A DNA stretch of 64,000 bases, taken from assembly GCF_014635205.1 (NCBI RefSeq), contig NZ_BMCN01000003.1:1-64000 (forward strand), written 5' to 3'. The position numbers were made by a program, and so were the translations under genes. Shown piece by piece: positions 29,681 through 39,874 of the stretch. The stretch comes from Jeotgalicoccus aerolatus (GTDB taxonomy: Bacteria > Bacillota > Bacilli > Staphylococcales > Salinicoccaceae). Numbering within the stretch: the first letter of the stretch is position 1; the number at the start of each line of letters is the position of its first letter. Under the pieces are notes generated by a model. It was not told where the DNA came from. It was given only the letters and a program-made list of their open reading frames with translations, and did not search any database.

Positions 29681-30061
29681 ATGTCAGTTGAAGCGGGCAG
29701 TAAAGTTATCGGCAAAGTAACAGGAATCAAACCATTTGGTGCGTTTGTTGAGTTGCCAGGGGGCAAAACAGGATTAGTTCACATTAGTGAAGTCGCAGAT
29801 AAGTACGTAGAGGACATCAACGAACATTTAAAAGTCGGTGACCAGATAGAAGTTAAAGTGCTGACGATAGGTGAGGACAATAAGATAAGCTTATCTATTA
29901 AAAAGGCACAGGATAAACCAAAACCGAAGCCGCGTGCAAAAACGCCTTCACCAGAAGACTTTGAGAAGAAACTATCAGGTTTCCTTAAAGACAGTGAAGA
30001 GAGAATGTCTACAATTAAAAGACAAGCAGAATCGCGCCGCGGTGGAAGAGGACGTAAATAA
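29681..30061 (+). CDS. yabR: S1-domain RNA-binding protein (YabR / GSP13 family)
   Basis: 126 residues: an S1 domain at residues 1-72 (GSKVIGKVTGIKPFGAFVELPGGKTGLVHISEV), then a basic, proline-containing tail ending RRGGRGRK. Proteins of this family associate with ribosomes. The ribosome site GGGAGG lies 13 bases before the ATG, longer spacing than usual, but family alignment (MSVEAGSK) supports this start. Confidence 0.92.
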   Translation: MSVEAGSKVIGKVTGIKPFGAFVELPGGKTGLVHISEVADKYVEDINEHLKVGDQIEVKVLTIGEDNKISLSIKKAQDKPKPKPRAKTPSPEDFEKKLSGFLKDSEERMSTIKRQAESRRGGRGRK

Positions 30062-30071
30062 TCATATTAAG

Positions 30072-30104
30072 AGGCCGGAGCAATTCGCTCTAGCCTTTTT
30101 ATTT
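30072..30104 (+). terminator. yabR terminator
   Basis: AGGCCGGAGC (30072-30081) pairs with GCTCTAGCCT (30087-30096) with one mismatch and one G-U, then TTTTATTTT. Confidence 0.7.
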
Positions 30105-30128
30105 TATTGGCAAAAGGAGCAGTGAAAG

Positions 30129-31385
30129 ATGGCATTTAGAATCGAAACTGTGTGGACAGAAGACGACGATATCGCACTCGCCCTGTCGGGCGGCATAGAC
30201 TCGATGGTACTCTATCACCTCCTGACGAATGAATATAAACATACATATAAGAGTCTAACCGTGCTGCATGTGAATCATAATGTCAGATCAGCATCACAAG
30301 ATGAAGCGGCTTATATCGAGAAGATGACTGAAAAAGACGGCGTCCGCTGTGAAACTGCAGTGCTTAACTTTTCGACAGGATTCTCTCAGGAAAAAGGGAG
30401 AGTCAAACGCTACGAATTTTTTGAACAAGTGCTTAAGCAGCTCGGCATCTCTTATCTTTTAATGGGCCATCATGCAGATGATCAGCATGAAACGGTCTTG
30501 CAGCAGCTTTTAACCGGGCGTCATCTGTACGGTAATTTAGGTATTCCTGAAATGAATGACAGAGGTGCATATACAATTGTCCGTCCTTTGTCACATGTTA
30601 CGAAAGAAATGATCCAGATATATTCTAATCAGCATCAGGTCGTCTATTTTGAAGACGCGAGCAATGCCGGAGATGATTACACGAGAAATTATGTGAGGCA
30701 CCATGTCATACCGCCGGTAAAAGAAGCGCCTGAACTCGATGTCAGCCAGCTGGAAAAGGTCCGGCAGGATATCAATGAGCTGAGTGATTTTGCTTATGCT
30801 TATGCAGAAAAATTCACCGGCAGCTATGAGAGAGAATTATCCCGCAAAGATTACCAGACACACAGTCCGGTGATCAGACGGTATATTCTGTCGGCCTTTT
30901 TGAAGCAGAGTGATATCCATCTTGGCCGCAGAGGTCTGGAAGCACTCGATTCCCTTCTGCTCAGTAAGACGTCTCAGGGAGTATATCGGACAAGAGATGC
31001 AGTTATTCATGTCGAATACGATAGAATCTACATAGGCAAGCAGCAGGAAGAAACAGTGCAGCAGTACTTATCTATTGAGGATAACGGAGAGTTTATTTAT
31101 AATGACTATCATGTGACTGTACAGCTTCCGTCATCTGAATTGCCGCTGACTCTGAGGCAAAAAGCAGACGGCGACAAGGTGTCTTTGAAAAACACTGGCA
31201 CTAAAAAAGTCAGCCGGCTGTTTATCGATAAAAAAATACCGGCCGCTGAACGGCAAAAAATGCCGGTTGCAGTAAATTCACACGGTATTATTATTGCAGT
31301 TGGGACGATTTATAATATAATTGAACCATCTGAAAACAGATTATTAAAGATTACGAAGGAGTTTAATGATGACAATTCAAAATGA
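30129..31385 (+). CDS. tilS: tRNA(Ile)-lysidine synthase
   Basis: Adds lysine to C34 of the tRNA-Ile that reads AUA. The PP-loop motif SGGIDS is at residues 20-25; LHVNHNVR and MGHHADDQHET follow. A C-terminal TilS domain starts near residue 340 (PLTLRQKADGDKV). 418 residues, within family range. It overlaps hpt by about 17 bases, the conserved tilS-hpt-ftsH order. Substrate tRNA is not the GAT-anticodon tRNA-Ile in this window. Confidence 0.95.
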   Translation: MAFRIETVWTEDDDIALALSGGIDSMVLYHLLTNEYKHTYKSLTVLHVNHNVRSASQDEAAYIEKMTEKDGVRCETAVLNFSTGFSQEKGRVKRYEFFEQVLKQLGISYLLMGHHADDQHETVLQQLLTGRHLYGNLGIPEMNDRGAYTIVRPLSHVTKEMIQIYSNQHQVVYFEDASNAGDDYTRNYVRHHVIPPVKEAPELDVSQLEKVRQDINELSDFAYAYAEKFTGSYERELSRKDYQTHSPVIRRYILSAFLKQSDIHLGRRGLEALDSLLLSKTSQGVYRTRDAVIHVEYDRIYIGKQQEETVQQYLSIEDNGEFIYNDYHVTVQLPSSELPLTLRQKADGDKVSLKNTGTKKVSRLFIDKKIPAAERQKMPVAVNSHGIIIAVGTIYNIIEPSENRLLKITKEFNDDNSK

Positions 31386-31911
31386 CATAAGCGAAATTGT
31401 ATTATCAGTGGAAGATATAGAGGCGATTAACACACGTCTTGGCGAGCGCATTACAGCAGATTATGAAGGCAAGACACCGGTACTTGTCGGTTTGTTAAAA
31501 GGTTCTATTATGTTCATGGCAGATCTAATCAAACATATCGATACGCACATGGAAATTGATTTCATGGATGTATCCAGCTATGTAGGTACAAAATCAACAG
31601 GGGAAGTTAAAATCCTGAAAGATTTATCTACATCAGTAGAAGGCAGACATATACTTATCGTCGAAGATATCGTAGAAACAGGGACGACTCTGAACTCGAT
31701 TATCGAATTTTTAACTTACCGCAAAGCAGCATCGATTGAAATTGTGACTCTGCTTGACAAGCCGGTACCGGACAGAAAATTAAATGTCGATGTAAAATAT
31801 ATCGGCACGAAAATTCCTGATGGCTTTGTTGTCGGTTACGGTCTCGATTTTGATCAGCAATACCGCAACCTGCCGTATATTGGACTCTTAAAACCTGAAT
31901 TTTACAGTTAA
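31369..31911 (+). CDS. hpt: Hypoxanthine-guanine phosphoribosyltransferase
   Basis: Salvages hypoxanthine and guanine to IMP and GMP. The PRPP loop is LIVEDIVETGTTL near residue 100, and LVGLLKGSIMFMADL is the second family motif. Two adjacent in-frame ATGs (31366 and 31369); AAGGAG spacing favours 31369, giving 180 residues. Coupled to tilS by overlap. Confidence 0.95.
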   Translation: MTIQNDISEIVLSVEDIEAINTRLGERITADYEGKTPVLVGLLKGSIMFMADLIKHIDTHMEIDFMDVSSYVGTKSTGEVKILKDLSTSVEGRHILIVEDIVETGTTLNSIIEFLTYRKAASIEIVTLLDKPVPDRKLNVDVKYIGTKIPDGFVVGYGLDFDQQYRNLPYIGLLKPEFYS

Positions 31912-31983
31912 ATCATATGATTGGAAGTTAAAGACTATTTTTGTTACTATTTTTGGTAATGCATTAGAAATGGAGGATTACGG

Positions 31984-34062
31984 ATGCCGAAAAATACTGG
32001 CCGTAACATATTACTTATCGCCATTCTAACAGTTGTTATGTTTGGTATTTTCCAACGCTTTAATGGCACGGGCGGAACAGAAGAAGAACTGCAGTACAAT
32101 GAGTTCTTAAATGCGCTTGAAGCCGGAGAAGTTGCTGAATTAACGATTCAGCCGGAAAACAATGTTTATTTAATCACAGGTCGCTTAGCTGACCAGGAAG
32201 AACAGGAGTCATTTACTTCTGTCGTTCCATATAATAGCGTGGATGATTTAGATCAAATAACAGACACTGCCCGCAATCAGGAGGGCATGTCGTTAACAGT
32301 CGCACCTGAAGAAGAACCGAGCCCATGGACGAGTATGCTCGTTACTTTCATTCCATTACTGTTAATTTTCTTCCTGTTTATCTTCCTCATGAGCCGTGCA
32401 CAAGGCGGCGGTGGCGGCGGTAAAATGATGAACTTCGGCAAGAGTAAAGCGAAGCTTCATGAAAAAGACAAGTCAAATGTTAAATTTGATGATGTTGCCG
32501 GTGCCGATGAAGAAAAAGCAGAACTTGTAGAAGTCGTCGACTTCTTAAAAGACCCGAGACGATTTGACAGAATTGGTGCCCGCATTCCTAAAGGGGTGCT
32601 GTTAGTCGGACCTCCAGGTACAGGTAAAACATTAATCGCACGTGCTGTAGCAGGTGAGGCCGGAGTGCCTTTCTTCTCCATCAGTGGTTCTGACTTCGTC
32701 GAAATGTTCGTCGGTGTCGGTGCATCACGTGTACGTGACTTATTTGAAAATGCGAAGAAAAATGCACCATGTATCATTTTCATCGATGAAATTGATGCTG
32801 TAGGACGTCAGCGTGGTGCTGGTGTCGGCGGCGGTCACGATGAGCGCGAACAGACATTAAACCAGCTGCTCGTTGAGATGGATGGTTTCGCAGAAAACGA
32901 AGGTGTCATTATGATTGCAGCGACTAACCGTCCTGACATTCTTGACCCTGCCCTGCTTCGTCCAGGACGTTTTGACAGACAGATTCAAGTTGGCCGTCCA
33001 GATGTTACAGGACGTGAAGCGGTACTTAAAGTACACGCAAGAAACAAACCTTTAGATGATACGGTTGACCTTGCAGCAATTGCACAGCGTACACCGGGCT
33101 TCTCGGGTGCTGATCTTGAGAATCTCTTAAACGAAGCAGCACTGGTTGCTGCCCGTTCAGGCAAGAAAAAAATCGATATGCGCGATGTTGACGAAGCGTC
33201 AGACCGCGTAATCGCAGGACCGGCTAAGAAGAGCCGCGTCATGAGTAAAAAAGAACGTAATATCGTTGCTTATCATGAAGCTGGACATACGATTATCGGT
33301 ATGGTGCTTGATGATGCGGAAACAGTACACAAAGTCACTATCGTTCCGCGCGGCCAGGCAGGCGGTTATGCAGTAATGCTTCCTAAAGAAGACCGTTACT
33401 TCATGACGAAACCTGAGCTGGAAGATAAAATTGTTGGACTCCTTGGCGGACGTGTATCTGAAGAAATTACTTTTGGAGAAGCTTCCACAGGTGCATCCAA
33501 TGACTTCCAGAGAACGACTGGAATCGCACGCAGCATGGTAACTGAATACGGTATGAGTGACAGACTCGGTCCAATTCAGTTCGGTGAATCAAATGGTCAG
33601 GTATTCCTAGGTAAAGAGATGTCAAATGATGCTAACTACTCAGACAGCATTGCTTACGAGATTGACCAGGAAATGCAGAATATTGTTAAGACACAATACG
33701 AGCGCTGCCGTCAGATTCTTACTGATCACCAGGAACAGCTGAATTTAATCGCAGAAACACTTCTTGAAATTGAAACGCTCGACAGAGAACAGATCGAAGG
33801 ACTGTTCTATCACGGTAAATTACCAGAAAGAAATTTCGATAATGAACCAGATGAAAAGAATGAGGTTTCACAAGATGACGATTCAGTCGGTGCATCTTAT
33901 GAAGAAGTTAAAGAGAAGATGGAAAGCGATGATACTGTCGACTCAAACGATACTCAGGAAGAACCTGAAGAACGCCCGGACATGGTTGAACCGCCAAAAC
34001 CGGACGGCAACACTGAAGATAACCCTTCAGCAGATAGAAAAAATGATGACTTGAACAGATAA
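31984..34062 (+). CDS. ftsH: ATP-dependent zinc metalloprotease FtsH
   Basis: Membrane-bound AAA+ protease that degrades regulatory and damaged membrane proteins. Two membrane helices (about residues 7-24 and 119-139) flank an external domain; then AAA+ with Walker A GPPGTGKT at 209-216, SRH motif, and zinc site HEAGH at 431-435. A glycine-rich hinge and an acidic, disordered C-terminal tail of about 70 residues are present. 692 residues. GGAGGA precedes the ATG. Confidence 0.97.
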   Translation: MPKNTGRNILLIAILTVVMFGIFQRFNGTGGTEEELQYNEFLNALEAGEVAELTIQPENNVYLITGRLADQEEQESFTSVVPYNSVDDLDQITDTARNQEGMSLTVAPEEEPSPWTSMLVTFIPLLLIFFLFIFLMSRAQGGGGGGKMMNFGKSKAKLHEKDKSNVKFDDVAGADEEKAELVEVVDFLKDPRRFDRIGARIPKGVLLVGPPGTGKTLIARAVAGEAGVPFFSISGSDFVEMFVGVGASRVRDLFENAKKNAPCIIFIDEIDAVGRQRGAGVGGGHDEREQTLNQLLVEMDGFAENEGVIMIAATNRPDILDPALLRPGRFDRQIQVGRPDVTGREAVLKVHARNKPLDDTVDLAAIAQRTPGFSGADLENLLNEAALVAARSGKKKIDMRDVDEASDRVIAGPAKKSRVMSKKERNIVAYHEAGHTIIGMVLDDAETVHKVTIVPRGQAGGYAVMLPKEDRYFMTKPELEDKIVGLLGGRVSEEITFGEASTGASNDFQRTTGIARSMVTEYGMSDRLGPIQFGESNGQVFLGKEMSNDANYSDSIAYEIDQEMQNIVKTQYERCRQILTDHQEQLNLIAETLLEIETLDREQIEGLFYHGKLPERNFDNEPDEKNEVSQDDDSVGASYEEVKEKMESDDTVDSNDTQEEPEERPDMVEPPKPDGNTEDNPSADRKNDDLNR

Positions 34063-34066
34063 AATG

Positions 34067-34091
34067 AGCTGCCTCCGGGCAGCTTTTTTTA
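34067..34091 (+). terminator. ftsH terminator
   Basis: AGCTGCC/GGCAGCT stem with a TCCG loop, followed by eight T. Confidence 0.92.
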
Positions 34092-34107
34092 TGGTGAGGC
34101 ATTGAAA

Positions 34108-34136
34108 TTGACTATCTTTGACGTTTAATTTATTAT
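34108..34136 (+). promoter_or_regulatory. hslO promoter
   Basis: TTGACT (34108-34113), 17 bases, TATTAT (34131-34136). Confidence 0.75.
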
Positions 34137-34199
34137 GCATGATAGTGCAGTTAGTTTATTATATAAAATGAAGAGAATTTCCATTTGGAGGAATACAAG

Positions 34200-35072
34200 A
34201 TGAGTGATTATTTAGTGAGAGGTCTCGGCCTCAATGATGAAGTTCGTATATTTGCTGTTGATACGACAGATACTATAAATGAAGCAGTGCGCCGTCACGG
34301 TGCATATCCTACAGCGGCTGCAGCACTTGGCCGTTCAATGTCTGCAGGCGTGATTATGGGCGCTATGCTTAAAGGCGAAGACAAAGCGACAATCACAATA
34401 GAGGGCGGCGGGCCGATCGGTGCAATCGTTGTTGACAGCGATGCACATGGTCATGTCAGAGGTTATCTCGGCAATCCCCAGGTACACTTCGATTTAAACG
34501 AGCAAGGTAAACTGGATGTGAGACGTGCCGTGGGTACTGAAGGTTACCTCCGTGTCGCAAAAGATATCGGTTTAAAAGATAACTTTGTCGGTTCTGTAGA
34601 ACTGGTATCCGGAGAGCTTGGAGAAGACTTCTCATATTATTTCTATGCGAGTGAGCAGGTGCCTTCTATCGTAGCACTTGGGGTACTGGTTAATCCTGAT
34701 AATACAGTTCAGGCAGCAGGCGGCTATGTTATTCAAGTTCTGCCGTCAGCAAGCGAGGAAACAATCGACTGGCTGAATGAACGTGCAAAAACAATGACAC
34801 CTGTATCTAAACTTCTTGCAAAAGGCTTAACACCTGAAGAGGTAATCGATGAATCAATCGGTAAAGAAAATTGGAGACAGCTTGATAATATGCCTGTAAG
34901 CTTTGAGTGTAACTGTTCTAAAGAACGTTTTATTAATGCAATCAGTGCACTTGATCCAAAAGATATTATGACGATGATTAAAGAAGACGGCGGAGCTGAA
35001 GCGGACTGTCATTTCTGCCGCAACAAAGAATGGATTACGAAAGAAGAGCTGCAGGAACTGATTACACACTAA
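34200..35072 (+). CDS. hslO: Redox-regulated chaperone Hsp33
   Basis: Holdase activated by oxidation. The redox switch at the C-terminus has four cysteines as CNC (FECNCSKERF) and CHFC (DCHFCRNKEW), which bind zinc in the reduced state. 290 residues from the ATG at 34200 behind GGAGGAA. Placed between ftsH and cysK, as in Staphylococcus and Bacillus. Confidence 0.96.
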   Translation: MSDYLVRGLGLNDEVRIFAVDTTDTINEAVRRHGAYPTAAAALGRSMSAGVIMGAMLKGEDKATITIEGGGPIGAIVVDSDAHGHVRGYLGNPQVHFDLNEQGKLDVRRAVGTEGYLRVAKDIGLKDNFVGSVELVSGELGEDFSYYFYASEQVPSIVALGVLVNPDNTVQAAGGYVIQVLPSASEETIDWLNERAKTMTPVSKLLAKGLTPEEVIDESIGKENWRQLDNMPVSFECNCSKERFINAISALDPKDIMTMIKEDGGAEADCHFCRNKEWITKEELQELITH

Positions 35073-35076
35073 TTAT

Positions 35077-35105
35077 TTGAATAAATAGGAAATAAGTGCT
35101 ATATT
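35077..35105 (+). promoter_or_regulatory. cysK promoter
   Basis: TTGAAT (35077-35082), 17 bases, TATATT (35100-35105). The short leader leaves no room for a T-box. Confidence 0.75.
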
Positions 35106-35142
35106 ATTCATAGTTAATAACTAGGAATAGGAGTGTTTAATT

Positions 35143-36078
35143 GTGAGCAACGTATTCAACAACATTTCAGAAGCAATCGGCAACACACCATTAGTAAAAT
35201 TAAACCAGTTAACGGATGAAAACAGTGCGAATGTCTATGTAAAATTAGAGTTTATGAACCCCGGGAGCTCGGTCAAAGACCGTATCGCTCTGGCGATGAT
35301 TGAAGCTGCAGAAGAAGCTGGAGACCTTAAAGCAGGTACGACAATTGTAGAACCGACCAGCGGTAATACAGGTATCGGCCTGGCAATGGTCGCAGCATCT
35401 AAAGGTTATAAAGCTGTACTGGTTATGCCGGATACAATGAGTAAGGAACGCCGTAATCTGCTGCGCGCATACGGTGCAGAATTAGTCCTGACACCTGGTG
35501 CAGATGGTATGAAAGGTGCAATTAAAAAAGCAACAGAATTAGCTGAAAAAGATAACTTCTTCATGCCTCAGCAGTTTGAAAATCCGGCAAATCCGGAAAT
35601 TCATGCTAAAACTACAGGTAAGGAACTGGTAGAGCAAGCCAATGCTTCAGGATTTGAAATCGATGCATTTATTTCAGGTATTGGTACCGGCGGAACAATC
35701 AGCGGTGCCGGCAAAGTGTTAAAAGAGAATTTTGATAATGTTAAAGTTGTTGCGGTTGAACCGACTGATTCAGCTGTCTTAAGCGGTAAAGAACCTGGAC
35801 CGCATAAAATTCAAGGAATCGGTGCAGGGTTTATTCCTAAAACGTTAAACACTGATATCTACGACGAGATCATTACGATTGAAAATGAAGAATCAATGAA
35901 TACTGCAAGAGAACTTGCAAAACAAGAAGGTATTCTCGGCGGTATTTCTTCAGGTGCAGCGGTGAAAGCCGGCATCCAGGTCGCTAAAGAACTCGGCAAA
36001 GGAAAAAATGTCGTTGTTATTCTGCCTTCAAATGGGGAAAGATATTTATCAACACCATTATTTAACTTTGAAGACTAA
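35143..36078 (+). CDS. cysK: Cysteine synthase A (O-acetylserine sulfhydrylase)
   Basis: Makes cysteine from O-acetylserine and sulfide. PLP lysine is Lys45 in GSSVKDRIA; the phosphate-binding [11 protein letters not shown] and [10 protein letters not shown] motifs follow near residues 70 and 176. 311 residues, GTG start. The enzyme that makes O-acetylserine, CysE, is encoded 20 kb away under a separate control (T-box). Its own terminator follows. Confidence 0.96.
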   Translation: MSNVFNNISEAIGNTPLVKLNQLTDENSANVYVKLEFMNPGSSVKDRIALAMIEAAEEAGDLKAGTTIVEPTSGNTGIGLAMVAASKGYKAVLVMPDTMSKERRNLLRAYGAELVLTPGADGMKGAIKKATELAEKDNFFMPQQFENPANPEIHAKTTGKELVEQANASGFEIDAFISGIGTGGTISGAGKVLKENFDNVKVVAVEPTDSAVLSGKEPGPHKIQGIGAGFIPKTLNTDIYDEIITIENEESMNTARELAKQEGILGGISSGAAVKAGIQVAKELGKGKNVVVILPSNGERYLSTPLFNFED

Positions 36079-36089
36079 AAGTATATTGA

Positions 36090-36123
36090 AAGTTCCGTCT
36101 GCACAGCAGGCGGAACTTTTTTG
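36090..36123 (+). terminator. cysK terminator
   Basis: A 13-bp stem, 36090-36102 with 36106-36118, one G-U pair, loop ACA, T-rich tail. Confidence 0.92.
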
Positions 36124-36173
36124 TGTTCTAAAGAAGAGTACAATTTTTTAAGGGCAGTAAAGCGGAACAAACA

Positions 36174-36182
36174 TGTTATAAT
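36174..36182 (+). promoter_or_regulatory. folP promoter, extended -10
   Basis: TGTTATAAT is a perfect extended -10 (TGnTATAAT), 39 bases before the folP start; no good -35 is seen. Confidence 0.65.
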
Positions 36183-36221
36183 ATGACTATTCAATTTATG
36201 TAAAAGCAGAGGTAGATTTTA

Positions 36222-37019
36222 ATGGAGAGACTGAAAGTAATGGGTATTTTAAACACGACACCGGATTCATTCAGCGACGGAGGCAAATACAACTCGGTTG
36301 ATAATGCGGTACAGCGCGCTTTGGAAATGGTTGAAGAAGGTGTAGACATTATTGATGTTGGCGGTTACTCAACACGCCCCGGCGGTTACACTGAAATTAC
36401 TGCTGACACTGAAATCGAACGGACAGTGCCCGTTATTAAAGCAATCAGAGCAGCAGGTGTCACTGTGGACATATCAGTGGATACTTTCAGGAGCGAAGTG
36501 GCGCGAGCAGTATTAGAAGCTGGTGCAACGATGATTAATGACCAGTGGCGCGGTATCTATGATGAAAAAATACTGGATATTGCAGCAGAATATGATGCGC
36601 CAATATTTTTAATGCATAATAACGATCACAGCACGTATCAGGATGTTGTAAAAGATATGATTGCCGAATTGAAAGCATCGGCAGATCTGGCATTAAAACA
36701 CGGTGTAAAAAAAGAAAATATATGGCTCGATCCGGGTATCGGTTTTGTTAAATCCCGAGACGAAGACATAGAAGTGATGCGGCATCTTGACCAGCTCGTT
36801 AAAGAGGGCTATCCTGTGCTTTTAGCAACGAGCAGAAAACGTATGGTCAAAAAATTGATCGGCGGGACAACAGATGCAGATGAGCGCGATGCCGGCACAC
36901 TGGCGACTACGATTATCGGCATCGATGCCGGTGTTAAAGCAGTCAGAGTTCACAACGTAAAAATGAACCGTCAGGCGGCAGATGTCTATATGAAATTAAA
37001 AGGTGATTACAGTGGATAA
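36222..37019 (+). CDS. folP: Dihydropteroate synthase
   Basis: Joins p-aminobenzoate to the pterin pyrophosphate in folate synthesis; the sulfonamide target. MGILNTTPDSFSDGGKY (residues 7-23) and DVGGYSTRPG (about 46-55) are the pterin and pABA loops; the usual Glu of GGESTRPG is Tyr here, a position that varies in staphylococci. 265 residues. Overlaps folB. Confidence 0.95.
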   Translation: MERLKVMGILNTTPDSFSDGGKYNSVDNAVQRALEMVEEGVDIIDVGGYSTRPGGYTEITADTEIERTVPVIKAIRAAGVTVDISVDTFRSEVARAVLEAGATMINDQWRGIYDEKILDIAAEYDAPIFLMHNNDHSTYQDVVKDMIAELKASADLALKHGVKKENIWLDPGIGFVKSRDEDIEVMRHLDQLVKEGYPVLLATSRKRMVKKLIGGTTDADERDAGTLATTIIGIDAGVKAVRVHNVKMNRQAADVYMKLKGDYSG

Positions 37020-37386
37020 AATTTATATCAATGGAATAAAGACATATGGCTATCATGGAGCAATTCAGGAAGAACGGGTGCTCGGCCAGTATTTTATTAC
37101 TGATATTGTACTGTACATTGATTTAACAGCCGCATCAGAAACGGATGATCTGAATGAAACGGTCCATTATGGCGAAGTCTATAATCTTGCAGAAGAAATT
37201 ATAAAAGGGGAGCCGGTCAGTTTAATCGAACGTCTGGCAGGGAAAATCAATGCTGAATTATTTGACCGGTATGATAAAATAGTAGAGATAGAGACAACAA
37301 TTACTAAGCCAAATCCACCAATAGATGGAAATTATGAAAGCGTGGCAATAACGCTGCACGGAAAGCGGGAAACATCATGGCAATAG
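37012..37386 (+). CDS. folB: Dihydroneopterin aldolase
   Basis: Converts dihydroneopterin to hydroxymethyl-dihydropterin and glycolaldehyde. KIYINGIKTYGYHGAIQEER opens the fold, and LAGKINAELF with TKPNPPIDG closes the active site. The GTG at 37012 lies five bases after AGGTGA and gives 124 residues; GTG at 37003 overlaps that site. Overlaps folP by 8 and folK by 10 bases. Confidence 0.94.
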   Translation: MDKIYINGIKTYGYHGAIQEERVLGQYFITDIVLYIDLTAASETDDLNETVHYGEVYNLAEEIIKGEPVSLIERLAGKINAELFDRYDKIVEIETTITKPNPPIDGNYESVAITLHGKRETSWQ

Positions 37387-37853
37387 CTTATCTTGGACTC
37401 GGGAGCAATATCGGTGACAGAGTGGAAAACTTAAACAGTGCAATCACAAAACTTTCTGAAGTTCCGGGCATCCAGGTGACGAAAATTTCATCGCGTTATG
37501 AAACAAAACCTTACGGTAAAACAGATCAGCCTGATTTTATGAACATGGCAATCGAGGTGGATACAAACTTAACGCCGCTGGACTTGCTGGAAACTGTGCT
37601 GGGCGTCGAACATGAACTCGGCCGTGTCAGAACAGAAGTATGGGGACCGCGCAACATCGATATCGATGTGCTGTTGTATGAAGAACTGGAACTGCAGCTT
37701 TCCGATTTGAAAGTGCCGCATCCAGAAATGCACCTGCGTTCGTTCGTTATTGATCCGCTGAATGAAATTGCACCGAAAAAAGAACATCCAACCTTGAAAA
37801 TGACGGTTGAAAAAATTAAAGAGCAATTAGATAAAAATCAGTCTGACAACTGA
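37377..37853 (+). CDS. folK: Hydroxymethyl-dihydropterin pyrophosphokinase
   Basis: Adds pyrophosphate to the pterin alcohol, giving the FolP substrate. LGLGSNIGDRVENL at residues 6-19, YETKPYGKTDQPDFMN, and the signature GPRNIDIDVLLYEE are present. 158 residues. With folP and folB it forms three successive steps in one transcript; lysS follows. Confidence 0.95.
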   Translation: MAIAYLGLGSNIGDRVENLNSAITKLSEVPGIQVTKISSRYETKPYGKTDQPDFMNMAIEVDTNLTPLDLLETVLGVEHELGRVRTEVWGPRNIDIDVLLYEELELQLSDLKVPHPEMHLRSFVIDPLNEIAPKKEHPTLKMTVEKIKEQLDKNQSDN

Positions 37854-37888
37854 ATTTAAAATAAAGATTATTATGAAAACATATATAG

Positions 37889-39388
<1,500 letters not shown>

Positions 39389-39401
39389 TAAAAATATTTT
39401 T

Positions 39402-39436
39402 AAACCGTGTGTCATTTTTTGACACGCGGTTTATTT
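39402..39436 (+). terminator. lysS terminator
   Basis: A 13-bp stem, 39402-39414 with 39420-39432, one G-U pair, loop TTTTT, then TATTTATT. Confidence 0.85.
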
Positions 39437-39457
39437 ATTAAGATTATGTAAAAACTA

Positions 39458-39486
39458 TTGACGGAATTAATAAAAATCCTTATAAT
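39458..39486 (+). promoter_or_regulatory. tRNA cluster promoter
   Basis: TTGACG (39458-39463), 17 bases, TATAAT (39481-39486), 24 bases before tRNA-Val. Confidence 0.88.
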
Positions 39487-39510
39487 ATATATTAGTTTGA
39501 TTTTGCTCCT

Positions 39511-39586
39511 GGAGAATTAGCTCAGCTGGGAGAGCATCTGCCTTACAAGCAGAGGGTCGGCGGTTCGAGCCCGTCATTCTCCACCA
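39511..39586 (+). tRNA. tRNA-Val (anticodon TAC)
   Basis: Full cloverleaf: acceptor GGAGAAT/ATTCTCC, anticodon loop CTTACAA, T loop TTCGAGC, 3' ACCA encoded (CCA at 39584-39586). 76 bases. Confidence 0.96.
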
Positions 39587-39606
39587 TTAAATAAATAGTA
39601 ATATTT

Positions 39607-39681
39607 GCGGAAGTAGTTCAGTGATAGAACATCACCTTGCCAAGGTGGGGGTCGCGGGTTTGAATCCCGTCTTCCGCTCCA
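39607..39681 (+). tRNA. tRNA-Gly (anticodon GCC)
   Basis: Acceptor GCGGAAG/CTTCCGC, anticodon loop TTGCCAA, T loop TTTGAAT, 3' TCCA encoded. 75 bases. Confidence 0.96.
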
Positions 39682-39702
39682 TTTTTTTTGAATACATATT
39701 CA

Positions 39703-39776
<74 letters not shown>

Positions 39777-39789
39777 CTCAAAATAGATC

Positions 39790-39825
39790 ATCACTTTCAA
39801 TTAAATATCGAAAGTGATTTTTTGT
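39790..39825 (+). terminator. tRNA cluster terminator
   Basis: ATCACTTTC (39790-39798) pairs with GAAAGTGAT (39810-39818), then TTTTTTG. Confidence 0.88.
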
Positions 39826-39831
39826 TTATAT

Positions 39832-39867
39832 AAAAAGGTCTGGTGCGACTCGGCACCAGACCTTTTT
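39832..39867 (-). terminator. murT terminator
   Basis: A 15-bp stem, AAAAAGGTCTGGTGC-type, with a GACTCG loop. It has T runs on both strands and lies eight bases beyond the murT stop, so it can also back up the tRNA terminator. Confidence 0.92.
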
Positions 39868-39874
39868 CTGTATA